Made by a program: the position numbers and the translations under genes | DNA from: Oreohelix idahoensis | Taxonomy: Eukaryota > Mollusca > Gastropoda > Stylommatophora > Oreohelicidae | DNA length: 64,000 nt | NCBI GenBank assembly: GCA_024509875.1 | Contig: JAMPIV010010563.1 | Coordinates: 1-64,000 of the forward strand | Direction of reading: 5' to 3' | The notes under the pieces: generated by a model | Seen by the model: the letters and a program-made list of their open reading frames with translations, nothing else | What the model was told of the DNA's origin: nothing | The model's database searches: none | Shown here: positions 1 through 11,157 of the stretch, piece by piece | How the letters are laid out: the number at the start of each line of letters is the position of its first letter | Position numbering within the stretch: the first letter of the stretch is position 1

Positions 1-1020
1 TGGGGAGAGGTTGTATGTTGTAATATTGTAGATGGTTGAATGTTTGTTAGGGTTTGAGAGCGGTGAAGTTTTAGTTGTTTAATGGGTGTGGAGAGGTGGG
101 TGATTTGGATTGTTGTTGGTTGTTGTGGAATATTGGGGGGTTAGGAGTAGACGTTGTTGGGATACGATTTGGGTAGGATTGGATGTGTATTGGTTGTTGT
201 GTTGGTGTGTGAGAACTTATGAGGGGAATTTGGGGACAGGTTGTTGGAATATGAGGATAGTCTATAAGGGAGATTGGTTGTATAATGGGGATGGAGAAAA
301 GACAATGAGGTTTGTTAAGTATGGTGAGTGGTGTTTAAGGGTCTATTTAGGTGGGTGGAGGTGAATATGAATAGGGATCTTGGTGAAATACCCCACCTAT
401 TGCTCTACTCAGTTGGGATTTCTATAAGGATCTAAGGTTATGGGTATGTTTGAGGATGTGTTGATTTTGGTACATGCAAGGGATGTGTGGTTAAGTAGAA
501 AGGGTTGGGGTGTTTTTTGGAAAAAAAAAAATAAGGGTTTGGAAAAAAAAATAAATTTTTGTGGGGGGTTTTTTGTTTTGGGGGAAAAAGTTGAGGGGGT
601 TGGGAAAAAAAAATAAAATTGTTTTTTTGTTTTTGTTTTTTTTGTTGTGTTAAATTTTTAAAACCAGTTCGGTAAAAAAATAATTATGGGGGGGGGGTAC
701 AAAAACAAAAAATTAAATAAACCACACGACTGGTTTTGGGGGGGGGGGTGGGGTGGGTTGGGGGGGTTTGGTTTTTTTTTGGGGGGGGGGGGGGGGGTTT
801 TTTTTTGTTGGGGGTTTGGGGGGGGGGGGGGGGGGTTGTTGGGGGGGGGGTTTTGTTTTGGGGGAAAATTAAAAACAATTGGGGGAATTTTGGTTTTGGG
901 GGGGGGGTTTTGGGGGGGGGGGTGGGGTTTGGGTTTTTGGGGGTAAAAAAAAATTTTGAAATAATTTTTGGGGGTACACTTCGATCGCAACGTTTTTTTT
1001 AGTTTTTTTTTATTTTTTTT
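1..1020. repeat. G/T-rich low-complexity tract
   Basis: The top strand is very poor in C. From about 500 it breaks into runs of G, T and A, with several G runs of 8 or more between 688 and 930. Open frames here translate to glycine/phenylalanine or proline strings and are not genes. It may be a true simple repeat or poorly resolved sequence near a contig edge. Confidence 0.8.
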
Positions 1021-2955
1021 TAGGGGGGTTTTGGGTGGAGAATGGGTTGTGGTTAATGGTTGTTGGGTAAGTGTTTGGTCGGTATTTTAGACATATTTTT
1101 TCAGTAGAGGGGGGTATTGTAAACCTTATGAAAGCATATAAGTTATTAATTAGTGAGAGTTTTTATAGTGCTTGTACTTTCTCAAATGTCATGGTTGAGA
1201 GAGTAAAGCCTTTGAGTACTTGACAAGCATACGAGTTCTAGATTGTGTACTTTACCCTCGGAATACCGAGATGCATATTGTCCTGGATCGTCATGTTTTT
1301 TTAACTTGATACGTGGGCCCGATATGTGGATCAAATAGTCCTATGCCAGGCCCTGGAAAGAATGATTTCTATTTGGAAAATTTTCCTGATCAGATTTGAT
1401 ATGATCCCAATGAGGAAAATGTGTAATAACATATTAGAGTATGCTGTTTAATGATTGATTGTAGTAATTTGCATACGATATTTGGTGTTTACATCTTTAC
1501 AAACACGAGGATGTGAAATGCCCCGTATGGAGTGACCATCCTGGGGGGGTTGAGTGGTAATCTGAATATTTTTTGAGACATAGGTTTTTTTCGTTGAGGT
1601 ATATGACTATAACCCAGAGTAACTCTATATATAAGCCTATTGTTTTAGGCAAATTTAATTAGGATTATCAGAGGATATGATTCGTGGGAAATACTTTGAT
1701 GCCGCTATAGGGAAAAATGAGTTTGATTATTGGGTATAAGGTTTTAAATAATGTCTGTTGTTTCCAGATCTCTTCTTTATATTAGTCGTGGGGAGGGGAA
1801 AGAGGTGTTATTAGTAGTGGTGCAGGCTTAATGATAAAGTTTATGAATGATTGCAAATGCATTTGGAGTGAAAGTGGATGGGTGGGGGTTTGGGAAGGGG
1901 GCGGGTTAGGGCAACAACTGCTTTTGGTCCAAGGAATGTATAGAACTTTGTCTCTCGAAGGTCGTGAGTGTTGGTCCTTCTAACGCGTTTGCGTAATCAG
2001 ACAGTGCCACGATAAAAATTCCGTAGAGTGGATGGTCATTTATGAGGGACTGACAACATGACAAATGTAGTGGTTGTTTGGGCAGATCTGAAGAATTGTT
2101 CGCCCATGATAGGTGGACAAGTGGTGCAGAAGGTATTTGTGGAGTATGTAGAATGAGGATTGAGAGTTCGTGTGGGGAACTATCAGGGTATATGGCCCTA
2201 AATTTTTGTTGAATGTTAGGGCAATGCCATTAAGTATGATGATCTTATGAAAGGAGATAAGGTTTCGTTTGGTCGACTACGATTTGTTACCTGTGTGGTT
2301 TTTGTCATCAGGATGATCCTTATAGGGCGTGATCAAATTTTGATTGATACTTAGTTCCATTGAAAGCAGGTAAATTGACTAGGTTTTTCGAATGGAGAAT
2401 GATAAGCTTGCAACGAGCATGTGTATGTGACCCTGAATTGACATCAGTAAGAGTTTCCCAACTGTCTTCCATTGGGTATTTACATAGCATGAAGGTTTAT
2501 CATCCCCCTGCAGATCCTGTGTTTAGATGTAACGTTAAATACATAGCTATTATAACACCTGATATATCACTTAAGAAATAGGTACCAAGCCGGCCTCATA
2601 AAAGTAAGTTATTTAAAGAGAAAAATTGGTTTTAGTGATATTTTTCCATCAGGGTGGTACCCGATTTAATTACTTAAAAATTACCTAGATTGAAATGCAA
2701 GAAAATGGCTAACGAATATACATATAGAACGCTAGAGATAAATTGGCCGTTTAATTATCACTTTAAATAATTAAAATTAGTCCAATAATAACTGTAATAA
2801 AAAATATTTAAACTTAATCACTTTATACGAGCAGGCTGAAATACGCCTAAGTTTTAATTCTTAAAGATACTTTTGGACTGTGCTTCCGATTGGTCGGATG
2901 CAGCGCTTTATATAGAACTGGGACATCGAGGAAGTCCGCCACTATTATTTGAAAA
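1021..2955. other. unassigned DNA, no gene seen
   Basis: This is mixed-complexity DNA that remains somewhat G/T-biased up to about 2340. The only frame of note (2360-2581, 73 codons) has no recognisable motif. I see no inverted repeats or match to other parts of the window. Confidence 0.5.
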
Positions 2956-2959
2956 AATA

Positions 2960-3080
2960 CACTCAGCTGAATGAATCTAGCACACTGTAATTGCAAAGTC
3001 TTTTGCCGTTCTGACCTGCTGGCAGAACTAGATTCCCATTGAAGCCCGTCTCAGCTTGTGTATTATTGCCTGAGGGTAAG
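2960..3080 (+). repeat. dispersed repeat, copy 1
   Basis: The segment around the words TTGTGTATTATTGCCTGAGGG and CTAGATTCCCATT resembles 43060-43140 on the same strand. It is a diverged, short, non-coding repeat of unknown class. Confidence 0.5.
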
Positions 3081-3084
3081 AAAG

Positions 3085-3865
3085 ATATACATTTATTTGT
3101 ATATTTTGTTAATTATTTGCCTGTGTATATCCGCCTATATGTTCGGTGCTGTGTGGAAAGTGAAACTACAGGACTAATGTTCTGTGCCATGATCGGCTTA
3201 CTTGTAAACGTGTGTGATTTTGAAACGAAAGCCAGCAATGAAAAATGTGTATAATATTTGTAAGTAGGGCAGAAATTACGACTGTAAGTTTGAAATGAGT
3301 ATTTGAATGAGTATTTTCCTCTGGGGTTACACATTGTTCACAAACATAGGATAGGAGTACAGGTATTGTTAACATGAAGTAATCAAGTTGTCATTTACTA
3401 TTGTGTACTTAACCAAATCATTGTATGGAAGCCAATCATTGGCTAAGGACTCTATCATAGAATAAGTACAGAAAAAGAATAATCACATGGACCTGGCCGT
3501 AGGAAAAGAAGTTATATGTCCTGTGCAACCTGTTAGCACAATAACTGAAAGAGGGTAAGATCTGGTGTTGTGTGTGTGTGAGTGGATTGATGCAGACACC
3601 TACATGGAAGGCGGTTATCCTTTATTCCAGGTTCTGTATCAATATTATGAAGCAATCACCAGCCATTGTTGAGGAAGTCTTTGGGTGATTAGAGTTCTGC
3701 CTAAAACCAGAGCTACGCCCTGCTTCCAAGCCTGGAGCTACCGGTTGGGTGGTCCAGGAGTTGTGAGGGAAATTCTACGTCGTAAGTTAAGTGGAATTTA
3801 CATTCCGCTGCACAGCTACTCCAGATACTCACCACAGTTAAAACTTTACAACTACTAATACCCTT
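3085..3865. other. unassigned DNA, no gene seen
   Basis: This is ordinary-complexity sequence with short open frames on both strands (3039-3254, 3113-3334). They lack motifs and overlap each other, so I do not call them genes. A short GT run lies near 3564. Confidence 0.4.
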
Positions 3866-3883
3866 AAGTGATGAAGTCAAGGA

Positions 3884-4038
3884 CCATATATATATATATA
3901 TTTATATTTATATTTATATTTATATTTATATTTATATTTATATTTATATATTTATTTATATATTTATATATTTATTTATATATATTTATATTTATTTATA
4001 TATATTTATATATATATTTATATATATATATTTATATT
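3884..4038. repeat. TATATT/TA microsatellite
   Basis: This is a near-perfect run of TATATT hexamers followed by irregular TATTTA/TA repeats. The frame through it translates as alternating Ile, Phe and Tyr and is not a gene. Confidence 0.95.
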
Positions 4039-4130
4039 AAAACAAAACATTTAATCCTATCTTTGTGGTCATGAGAGGTAGCAGGATACTCAGAGTACTA
4101 CATTAATTCTTCTCTGGGAAACATCCGAGC

Positions 4131-4790
4131 CTCTCGCTACAATCACCTTCACCCAAATTATTGGCCATTAATTTCTACAACCCCATCCCCATCACCTTCA
4201 CCCAAATTATTGGCCATTAATTTCTACAAATAAAAGCCAGATCCAAACCTCAGAAATGAGGTATCTGAGGAAGGTGGTTGAAGTAACAAGAAGAGACATG
4301 GTACGCAACCAGACGATACGTCAAGGCCTAAAATGCCACCCCCTACAGACCCAAGTAGAACAGTCCCAACTAAGATGGTTTGGCCATGTCTGCAGAATGG
4401 GAGAAGATCGGCTACCACGACAAGCATGGGAAACAAAGAGCCAAGGATCCAGACCCCGAGGACGACCCAGAGTCCGCTGGGAGGACAACATTAGACAATC
4501 TTTGAAGGACCGAGGACTAGAATGGAACCAGGCCAGGAGGAAGACAGCCGATAGAATAGTCTGGCGCTCTCTCTTCCAAACCTCTACACCTCACGGTAGA
4601 AGGGGAACGACTAAGTAAGTAAGTAAGTAAGTAATTTCTACAACCCCATCCCCATCACCTTCACCCAAATTATTGGCCATTAATTTCTACAACCCCATCC
4701 CCATCACCTTCACCCAAATTATTGGCCATTAATTTCTACAACCCCATCACCTTCACCCAAATTATTGGCCATTAATTTCTACAGTCTGAC
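4131..4790. repeat. 49-bp minisatellite split by a LINE end
   Basis: The unit contains CACCTTCACCCAAATTATTG and ends in CCATTAATTTCTACAACC. About two copies lie before 4232 and three after 4634. The spacing after 4634 is 49, 49 and 43 bases; the last unit lacks one 6-base CCATCC step. The array is interrupted by the LINE A 3' fragment, and TAATTTCTACAA occurs on both sides of it. Confidence 0.9.
4233..4634 (+). mobile_element. LINE A 3' end, 5'-truncated
   Basis: The translation in 4256-4618 is the C-terminal part of a non-LTR reverse transcriptase ORF, after the palm and thumb: MRYLRKVVEVTRRD, then QLRWFGHVCRMGEDRLPRQ and GRPRVRW. This kind of tail is common in APE-type animal LINEs. The reading frame is open and ends at a stop directly followed by a (TAAG)n tail at 4612-4634. 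It is about 90 % identical by eye to 20019-20412. The flanking TAATTTCTACAA matches the minisatellite unit and fits a target-site duplication. It is a dead-on-arrival copy with no polymerase domain. Confidence 0.85.
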
Positions 4791-4882
4791 GCCAGTACCA
4801 TTCCGCCATTTCCACACTATTAGGGAATGTAGTATGTTACTAAAATGGCAACGAATAATGTATTCTTGGTAGTAATAATAAC

Positions 4883-4900
4883 CTCCCCCCCCCCCCCCCC
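4883..4900 (+). repeat. poly-C run
   Basis: About 18 consecutive C residues, in otherwise unassigned sequence from 4791 to about 5040. Confidence 0.9.
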
Positions 4901-5196
4901 TTATCTATTCCACACCTACATAGAATAGATAAATTTAAGATACATTAATGAGCACAAGTGTCTTGCAGATAACCGAAAACTGATCAAACTGGCTCACCGT
5001 AGTCGGAATTTTAGTTATATATTACCAATATTGCGTCCTGTAGTTCCTCTGGCTCTCTGAAGAAACAAAGAAAGAATTGGTCTACTGCACCCTCAGGCAT
5101 GTCGCACAAGTCGATTAATATAAGGTTGGGCATGGGACTTGCAACCTTGTCATTGTTCACGTTTCACGCTTCGATGCATGACCTGGCCAGACAAGC

Positions 5197-5397
5197 GTGT
5201 CGCCCATCTCTGAGAGAATAATTGAGTTCTTAAAACGTGCTTATACCACATTGACTCCAGGTAAAACTCCGCCTAGGCCGGTCCCAAGCCCGGCTGAAAA
5301 AAGGAGGAGGGCGGCCTGCATGGAGGCCGTAAGGAGGCAGCCCCTCCACCATGCAAAGGCACAACAGGCCAATCACCTGTTAGCTTTAAACTTTTGA
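5197..5397 (+). pseudogene. LINE A 5' region, short open frame
   Basis: A 66-codon frame with a proline-rich then basic stretch (TPPRPVPSPAEKRRRA, LHHAKAQQANHLLAL). It lies directly upstream of the endonuclease frame and ends four bases into it. The track start is GTG, not ATG. It may be the end of an ORF1 or the start of the polyprotein; I cannot assign a function. Its place just before an APE domain and its composition make it part of the LINE rather than a host gene. Confidence 0.45.
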
Positions 5398-6037
5398 TTA
5401 CGAGAACTACAAGAGAGAAAACAGGACTGATTCTAAAGGCGACGAACTGGAACGGACTACGGACTACGACTTACGAAACTTGGAACACAAGAAGTATAAA
5501 TGGGAAGGAAGAGGAGCTGGTGGAAGAGATGAGGAAAGCAAAACTAGAAATCCTGGCCTTAACGGAAACAAAGAAAAAAGGACAAGGAGTCGTGGATCTT
5601 GATGGCAATACGCTGCTCTACAGTGGTGTACCCACATCTGAATGAGCTAAATGGGGCGTGGGTTGCATTGTGGCCAAAAACCAAAAATATAGTATCAAGA
5701 GATGAAACTGTGTCTCGGAGCGCATTATGGTTGTAAAACTAAAAGAAGGAGAAACCATAGTCAACCTGGTCATAGTGTATGGGCCAAATGAGGATGAGAG
5801 AGCAGAGGTCAAGGAAGAATTCTTCGAGCTGCTTCAAAGGACAGTGGATGACTGCCTAGATGAAATTATCATGCTCGGAGATTTCAATGCCAGAGTTGGA
5901 AATGACCATGCTAGATGGGGTGGAGTTATCGGAAGATATGGAGAAGATACTCTCAATGACAATGGAAAGCGGCTCCTTTGATTCTGCAGTGAGCAGAATC
6001 TGATCATTACAAACACAAAGTTCCCCCATAAGCGCAT
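5394..6037 (+). pseudogene. LINE A APE endonuclease, disrupted
   Basis: The translation shows the apurinic-endonuclease-like domain that nicks target DNA for target-primed reverse transcription. Visible motifs are TWNTRSINGKEEEL, EILALTETKKKG, VIVYGPNEDE, MLGDFNARVGND and FCSEQNLIITNTKFPHKR. The GDFN and TET positions carry catalytic residues in this family. It is broken by stop codons at 5643 and 5979 and by a frame change near 5720. The domain is cut at 6037 by the LTR element and resumes at 12952 with ISVIDYAIV, the normal next motif. Confidence 0.85.
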
Positions 6038-6711
6038 TGTCACGACATAGACTTTCGCTAAATTGTATATTGGTCACACTGGAGAGCGACAACACTGGTT
6101 CGTCTCTTGTAAAAACTTGCTCGGCCAGTTTTCGATTAGACGGAAGCCGGAAGGGAGCTTTTTGGCGCAAAGGGGAATTCTAGATATGTCTGCCGGCCTA
6201 AGCGGTCGTTGTCGGCCTTTGTCAGCAGTTTTGCGGGGAAATTATATGGATGCCAGTTTTCGTCATACTTCTTGCTTTTTCATGTTATCGGGAGTAGTTG
6301 GTTTGTTACTAGATAGATATTGTGGATTCTAGTGACTTTCTCCTGGATTATACTTATGATAATATTAGCGCAGTTATGTATTGCGTCGTTTTTTCAGGAA
6401 TGAAGGTCGCCTGTGAGCGATGATTATAGTGTAGCCACTGATTGTGTCTTGTTTATGGCATTGTGAGATTATGTTGTGCTACAGTGTTCTGGCAAGTTGT
6501 TAGGCATCCTTCATTGCATTGTCATGCGTATTGTTTTGTGTGTGTACAGTTTTCATTAAAGAGGGTCAGTACCTGTTGCCGGTGTTATGGTGAGTTTGTG
6601 TCAGCTAGTGTAGTGTGGTCGTACCTCTAGCAGATGAGCCTTGCTATTGTTGGTGGTGATATATTAATATGATGATGATAAATCCACGTTACACTAGTAG
6701 TTATTCTGACA
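6038..6711 (+). repeat. 5' LTR of Gag-RRM element
   Basis: A 674-bp direct repeat of 12278-12951 with TGTCA...TGACA termini. The copies differ at about four positions, for example 6126 A versus 12366 T and 6261 C versus 12501 G. The open frames inside it (6063-6332 and 6442-6630) are duplicated in the other LTR and are not genes. Confidence 0.95.
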
Positions 6712-6713
6712 TC

Positions 6714-6731
6714 TGAGGTCTCGTCCGATTT
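6714..6731 (+). promoter_or_regulatory. probable primer-binding site (tRNA-Pro-like)
   Basis: Two bases after the LTR the sequence TGAGGTCTCGTCCGATTT shares about 13 of 18 positions with the classical tRNA-Pro primer site, including the core CTCGTCCG. It does not start with TGG, so the call is tentative. The Gmr1-like element in this window also has a tRNA-Pro-like site. Confidence 0.5.
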
Positions 6732-9273
6732 TGTGGTGAACCTGTGGGCCATGGGGCCAGTGATTTTCTAGTATTTGGCTCATATTTATTGCAGACTATT
6801 CTTTGGCCATGGAGGCCAGTATGTTATAGCGTTTTCCCAGCTAGCTGGCATCAGTGATTCTATATTATTTGATAATAAGGCATTATAGCCTGTGGGGCAG
6901 TAATTATGCCATTATTTATTGTGCACACACAGTGTTAAAAGGCTTGTAACGCCACTGTCTGGCCGCCTTCATATTTTCCGTCAATTCACGGGTGTGAGTT
7001 GTTTACGTTTCAGTGTCCAGTTGGAGTTAATGTGTGTGTCGATCTTTTAGTGTCCTGTTTACGGTCGCTTGACCTGACCTCGTTCTCAAGCGCTGACCTA
7101 CTTGTTGCATTGTAGTTCGCTATGGCTATTTTCTGTAAGTTTTCAGTTTATCGCAGGTGGAATAGTGTGTAATTAAGTTTCAAGTTGTTTGTTAGGGCAT
7201 TGTTGCAGGGCTGTTTACAGTGGTTGAAGGGTTAAGCTGTTGTTACAGTGTGGGGCAAACGGGTCAGTTTGACACATTTCTGAGTCTTTTTGCTTGTGGG
7301 CGACAGTGATCCAGCCGGAGCAGCGGAGTGACAGGTGTGGTTAGAGGGGTTATGTAGGATGTAGAGGAAACCAGTTGGCTATTTTCTTTGGTGTAGTTGG
7401 GCCCGAGTGATAGACTGTGGTGTCATCAGGAGGGAGATTTTGTCAATATTGGTGTGCTCAGGGCCCGAGTGGTAGACTGTGGTGTCATCAGGAGTGAGAT
7501 TTTGTCGTTATAGACCAGTGTTCCTGCAAAGTGATGCCATCATTTTACTACCCAGATGTGCCCACCCAGGGGTGAAAATCTCGTGCATTGACCTCCCTAA
7601 GTCGACGCCTGTGACATTGCCTAACAACACAGAAGTGCCTGACCAGGGGCGTATTTCGTCTACAGACGGTCTTACCGACGTGTTGGAGTCCAGTGGATAT
7701 TACCTTACAGTCTGCTGGGATCCTTGGACCATTCTACGTCTTTATAGACTGGTCGTGTGCTACATATGTGACAGTACCAAGGATCTTACACGTGTACCTG
7801 TCGGGTAGACTATTGATAGTAACTGTGTAGCTGAACTTTGCAGAAGTGAACATATCCAGTGATAATATTGACAGTGCTGTGTGAGCGTCGTGGAAAATAG
7901 TGCGGTCATCATACAAGAAATTACGGGACAGTGACACTCAGATTTGACAGTTATTCCTGGACTTATATTCGTTTGGATTACGTGTTTTCAAGTGTGGAGT
8001 CCTGTTTGTTCTGTTCATCATCTTCGTCAGTGCGGAGGATTCGGCTTACTCAAGCACCGTTGGAGCTTCAGTTAAGTTGTTGTTTGTTTGTTTATGTACT
8101 TTATTACCTTAGTAGTTTGTTTATATTTGCATTATATATACATATAGTTGTGGCATTATAGTATATTATTACTGATAGGTTACTTAGTTTATTATCTCTG
8201 AAGTGAAGATAGGGCTTGGTGGAAGAGTTACCTTCTAGCACCTCATTGTTGAGTGTGGTTTTTGTAGAGTCTTTGGTGTTATAGTGTAGTGGTGTGTGAG
8301 TGTAATCCAGTTTTGGCCTTTCGTGGAAAGGATTGGATTAGACCAATTCTATTAAGTTGTGGCTGTGTTTGTTCTGTGGCGGAGTCTGGCAGACGAACTT
8401 CCTGCAACTGCCCTGCATAACATTCCGAGCTAGGTTGGTGTTAGCTGTAGTTGTGGTGTTTGTATTTATATTGTCGTGTACATTTAGTATTTCTTGTGTT
8501 CTGTTTAAGTGGTGTGTTCTCTTGTCCTATCTTACTATCTTGTAAATACGTTTACAGGTATCCCGTGTTTTCGTTCGTGCTCAGTCACGCAGTGTAGATA
8601 TTAATCTATCTCTGCTCTTTGTGTTCTATCGTCCGGTTCCTCGTGACTGGAATTTTGTTTTCGTGGTGTGATGTGTGTGTTTACTTCATCTGTGTAGTCC
8701 TCATTTGTGTTCTTTTTGCCACAGTACTTGCATAACAGAGATTATTCAGTGTAATATTAACAGGAGTGTTATTGGATTATAGCACCAGTGTGGGTGCCAG
8801 GATAGAAGTGTGGAAGTAATACCTATTTTGAACCAAGTTGACATTAGTGTCAAGATATCAGAAAGTTGTGATTATACAACTATTGATTATCGTAAGTTGA
8901 TACATTGTTGTCAAGGTGTCAGGAAGCTGGTATTAGACAGCTATTGACTATAGAATAAGGGGTCAGAAAGACCTAATTTTTCACAACTGGTGATAACATA
9001 GCCAAAGAGGCTAAGTGTGACTTTATTGATATTATAAGAGGTAAAGGTTAATGATATATTTACACTGAGACTTGAGGTGACATATACTTACATGCATATA
9101 TATATAGATATATGTATATTGAGAAGAGATATTTATATTTATCATATTTACTGCACCATTGTAACCAGAGAGTTTTCTACTGATATAAGTGAAGAGGTTA
9201 CAGTACATACAACTGAGCGATTTGATAGTATATATATTGTAAGAAATAATACTGAGCATTCTAAGTGTACATC
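6732..9273 (+). other. long untranslated leader of Gag-RRM element
   Basis: About 2.5 kb with no long open frame. It has internal duplications. GGGCCCGAGTG followed by TAGACTGTGGTGTCATCAGG occurs at about 7399 and 7461. A CAAGATATCAGAAAGTTG-type unit is repeated near 8850 and 8915. A leader this long, with many short upstream frames, suggests either packaging signals or lost coding sequence. I see no pol remnants in it. Confidence 0.7.
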
Positions 9274-11157
9274 ATGGACATTGATACTTGCATGCGGATA
9301 CCCCAAGCAGCCGGGTACACGGGAAAAGAATTAGTGGAGTTTGCTAAGGCAGAATTCAATTCACTAGAGAATCAAAAAGATCTGAAAGAGAAAGCAGCAA
9401 AGGAGGATAATGACAGGAAAGAGAAGGAAGAGAGGGAGAGAATTGAGAAACAAAATGCTCTAAGAGATGCTCGAGCTGAAGAGTTAGAGCTAAAAAAAAA
9501 AGAATACGAATTACATGAAAGGAAGATGAAAGAAGAGAGAGAGTTACAAGAAAGGAAGATGAAAGAAGAAAGTGAGTGGAAACAGAGAGAATTCGAGTTA
9601 CAAGAAAGGAAGATGAAAGAAGAGAGAGAGTTACAAGAAAGGAAGATGAAAGAAGAGAGAGAGTTACAAGAAAGGAAGATGAAGGAAGATAGAGAGTTAC
9701 AATTGGAGAAGGAGAGAATGAGAATAGCTCTGGAAGAGAAAATGATGGAAAAGGAGATACAATTAAAGAAGTTAGAAGTGGGTGCGAGTGGTCAGAACTC
9801 AACTTCTGGTGCGGCTCATCGTCCTTTTAGACTGCGGCTACCAAATTTCAATGAGAAAATTGATAGTTTAGACTTCTTCTTGGAAAGATTTGAGGCCGAA
9901 TGTGTGGCCTACAAGGCTGATAGGGATCAATGGCCATCTCTTCTATCAACACTGCTAGTGGGGCCCGCGATGGAGACTTTTTATAGCCTCCCTGTAGAGG
10001 AAAGGGCTGATTATGACAAAGTGAAGGAGAGATTGCTCCGGAGGTTCCGTCTGACTGCTGACGGCTACCGGACGCGTTTTAAAAACGCGATGCCTAGTTC
10101 AGACCAGGACTTTGAGGATTTTATCTCAAAGATCAAACTTCTGCTGAATAGGTGGATCGAAATGGAGGGAATAACAAATAACTTTAATGGCTTGTTGGAC
10201 TTAATATTACGAGACAAAGTGTTGTCCTCATGCTCTAGTGAGTTGGTGGCGTTCTTCCAGGAACGTCAACCAAAGGACATTGAGTCCATGACCCAGTTGG
10301 GGCACCATTATGTCCTGGCCCATCCGGGCAAACCTATTCAGAAGTCGGGTCTGACAGAAGACATAGTTGCCAGTGTGGGCAAAGTTCAACGCCAAACTAG
10401 GCAAAATCAGTCAGATAAGGCAGACAGGGGTCAAGAGCAGAGTTATGAGAGGCCCTCCAGTCCTTATCGGCCATATAGAGGTACTAATACGAATTTTCGT
10501 TCCCATAGGAACAGTTGGCCGAGGTGGCAGAGCCAACGTTATGATAGTTATAGCAACGGAGGGGATCGTCAAGCGCGAAAGCAGGTACGATTCGAGGACT
10601 CGCGTGACGAAGACCGATTTTGGTATAAAACCAAAGATCATAAGCAGAGGAGTGCGTCCTCAGAGAGTCGGTCTTCTGACTCTGATGCGGGGTCTTCGTC
10701 ATCGAAGGGCTCCAGCAAAGGTACACGCGAGGAGAAAAAGAAAGAGCGCGTGTGTACCAATTGCGGTGGCAGGGGTCATAGTGCTGATAGCTGCACTACT
10801 CCGATTGAACACGCAAATTCCGCGGTTGTGTTGGACACAATGAACAGCGAGGACTGTGCGGGGTGCCGCCCTCTGTTCAATGCGAACGAGAGATTAGTGC
10901 TACAATGTGGGCATGCGGCACCATGTCTATCGGCAGTGCATGAGACTGGCAAGGTGATCCTCCACGAAGGAAAGGTGGAGAATAGACCAGTCCGGGTGTT
11001 GAGAGACACCGGATGCACAACAATTGGGGTGCGTCGATCTTGCATCGACGACTCATGCCTGACTGGCAAAACGGTAAAATGCACCACGTTCGGGGGCAAA
11101 GTTGAGACTTACCCCCAGGCGTGCATTAGTGTGGGACACACCGTTCATTACGGGTAG
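9274..11157 (+). CDS. gag: Gag-zinc knuckle-protease polyprotein, frameshifted in protease
   Basis: The frame is open from 9265, but that codon is GTG; the first ATG is 9274, giving 627 residues. Positions below use the 630-residue frame. Residues 30-170 are a charged coiled coil with about five 11-residue repeats (QERKMKEEREL). Residues 185-355 match retrotransposon Gag capsid (PNFNEKIDSLDFFLERFE, LLRRFRLTADGYRTRF). Residues 360-495 are basic and serine-rich. A CCHC knuckle is C497-C500-H505-C510. A Cys-rich stretch (530-554) precedes an aspartic protease with DTG at 581-583. The frame then ends early. The continuing protease (DTPFITGRVYALVLEDP, IVGN-like TVGN) is in the next frame, with the switch at the GGG run 11133-11135. 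Gag would form the particle and PR would process it. Confidence 0.9.
   Translation: MDIDTCMRIPQAAGYTGKELVEFAKAEFNSLENQKDLKEKAAKEDNDRKEKEERERIEKQNALRDARAEELELKKKEYELHERKMKEERELQERKMKEESEWKQREFELQERKMKEERELQERKMKEERELQERKMKEDRELQLEKERMRIALEEKMMEKEIQLKKLEVGASGQNSTSGAAHRPFRLRLPNFNEKIDSLDFFLERFEAECVAYKADRDQWPSLLSTLLVGPAMETFYSLPVEERADYDKVKERLLRRFRLTADGYRTRFKNAMPSSDQDFEDFISKIKLLLNRWIEMEGITNNFNGLLDLILRDKVLSSCSSELVAFFQERQPKDIESMTQLGHHYVLAHPGKPIQKSGLTEDIVASVGKVQRQTRQNQSDKADRGQEQSYERPSSPYRPYRGTNTNFRSHRNSWPRWQSQRYDSYSNGGDRQARKQVRFEDSRDEDRFWYKTKDHKQRSASSESRSSDSDAGSSSSKGSSKGTREEKKKERVCTNCGGRGHSADSCTTPIEHANSAVVLDTMNSEDCAGCRPLFNANERLVLQCGHAAPCLSAVHETGKVILHEGKVENRPVRVLRDTGCTTIGVRRSCIDDSCLTGKTVKCTTFGGKVETYPQACISVGHTVHYG

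Noticed and set aside
658..1002. Proline-rich and glycine-rich open frames
   Set aside because: They arise from homopolymer G/C tracts and have no conserved motif.
4256..4618. Host gene encoding a 120-residue basic protein
   Set aside because: It matches the third piece of LINE A and ends in the TAAG tail; it is a LINE C-terminus.
9356..9802. Minus frame of 148 codons rich in Ser/Leu
   Set aside because: Antisense of the repetitive Gag coiled coil.
10367..10843. Plus frame of 158 codons within Gag
   Set aside because: Out-of-frame overlap with the basic region of Gag; no domain and no support for separate use.
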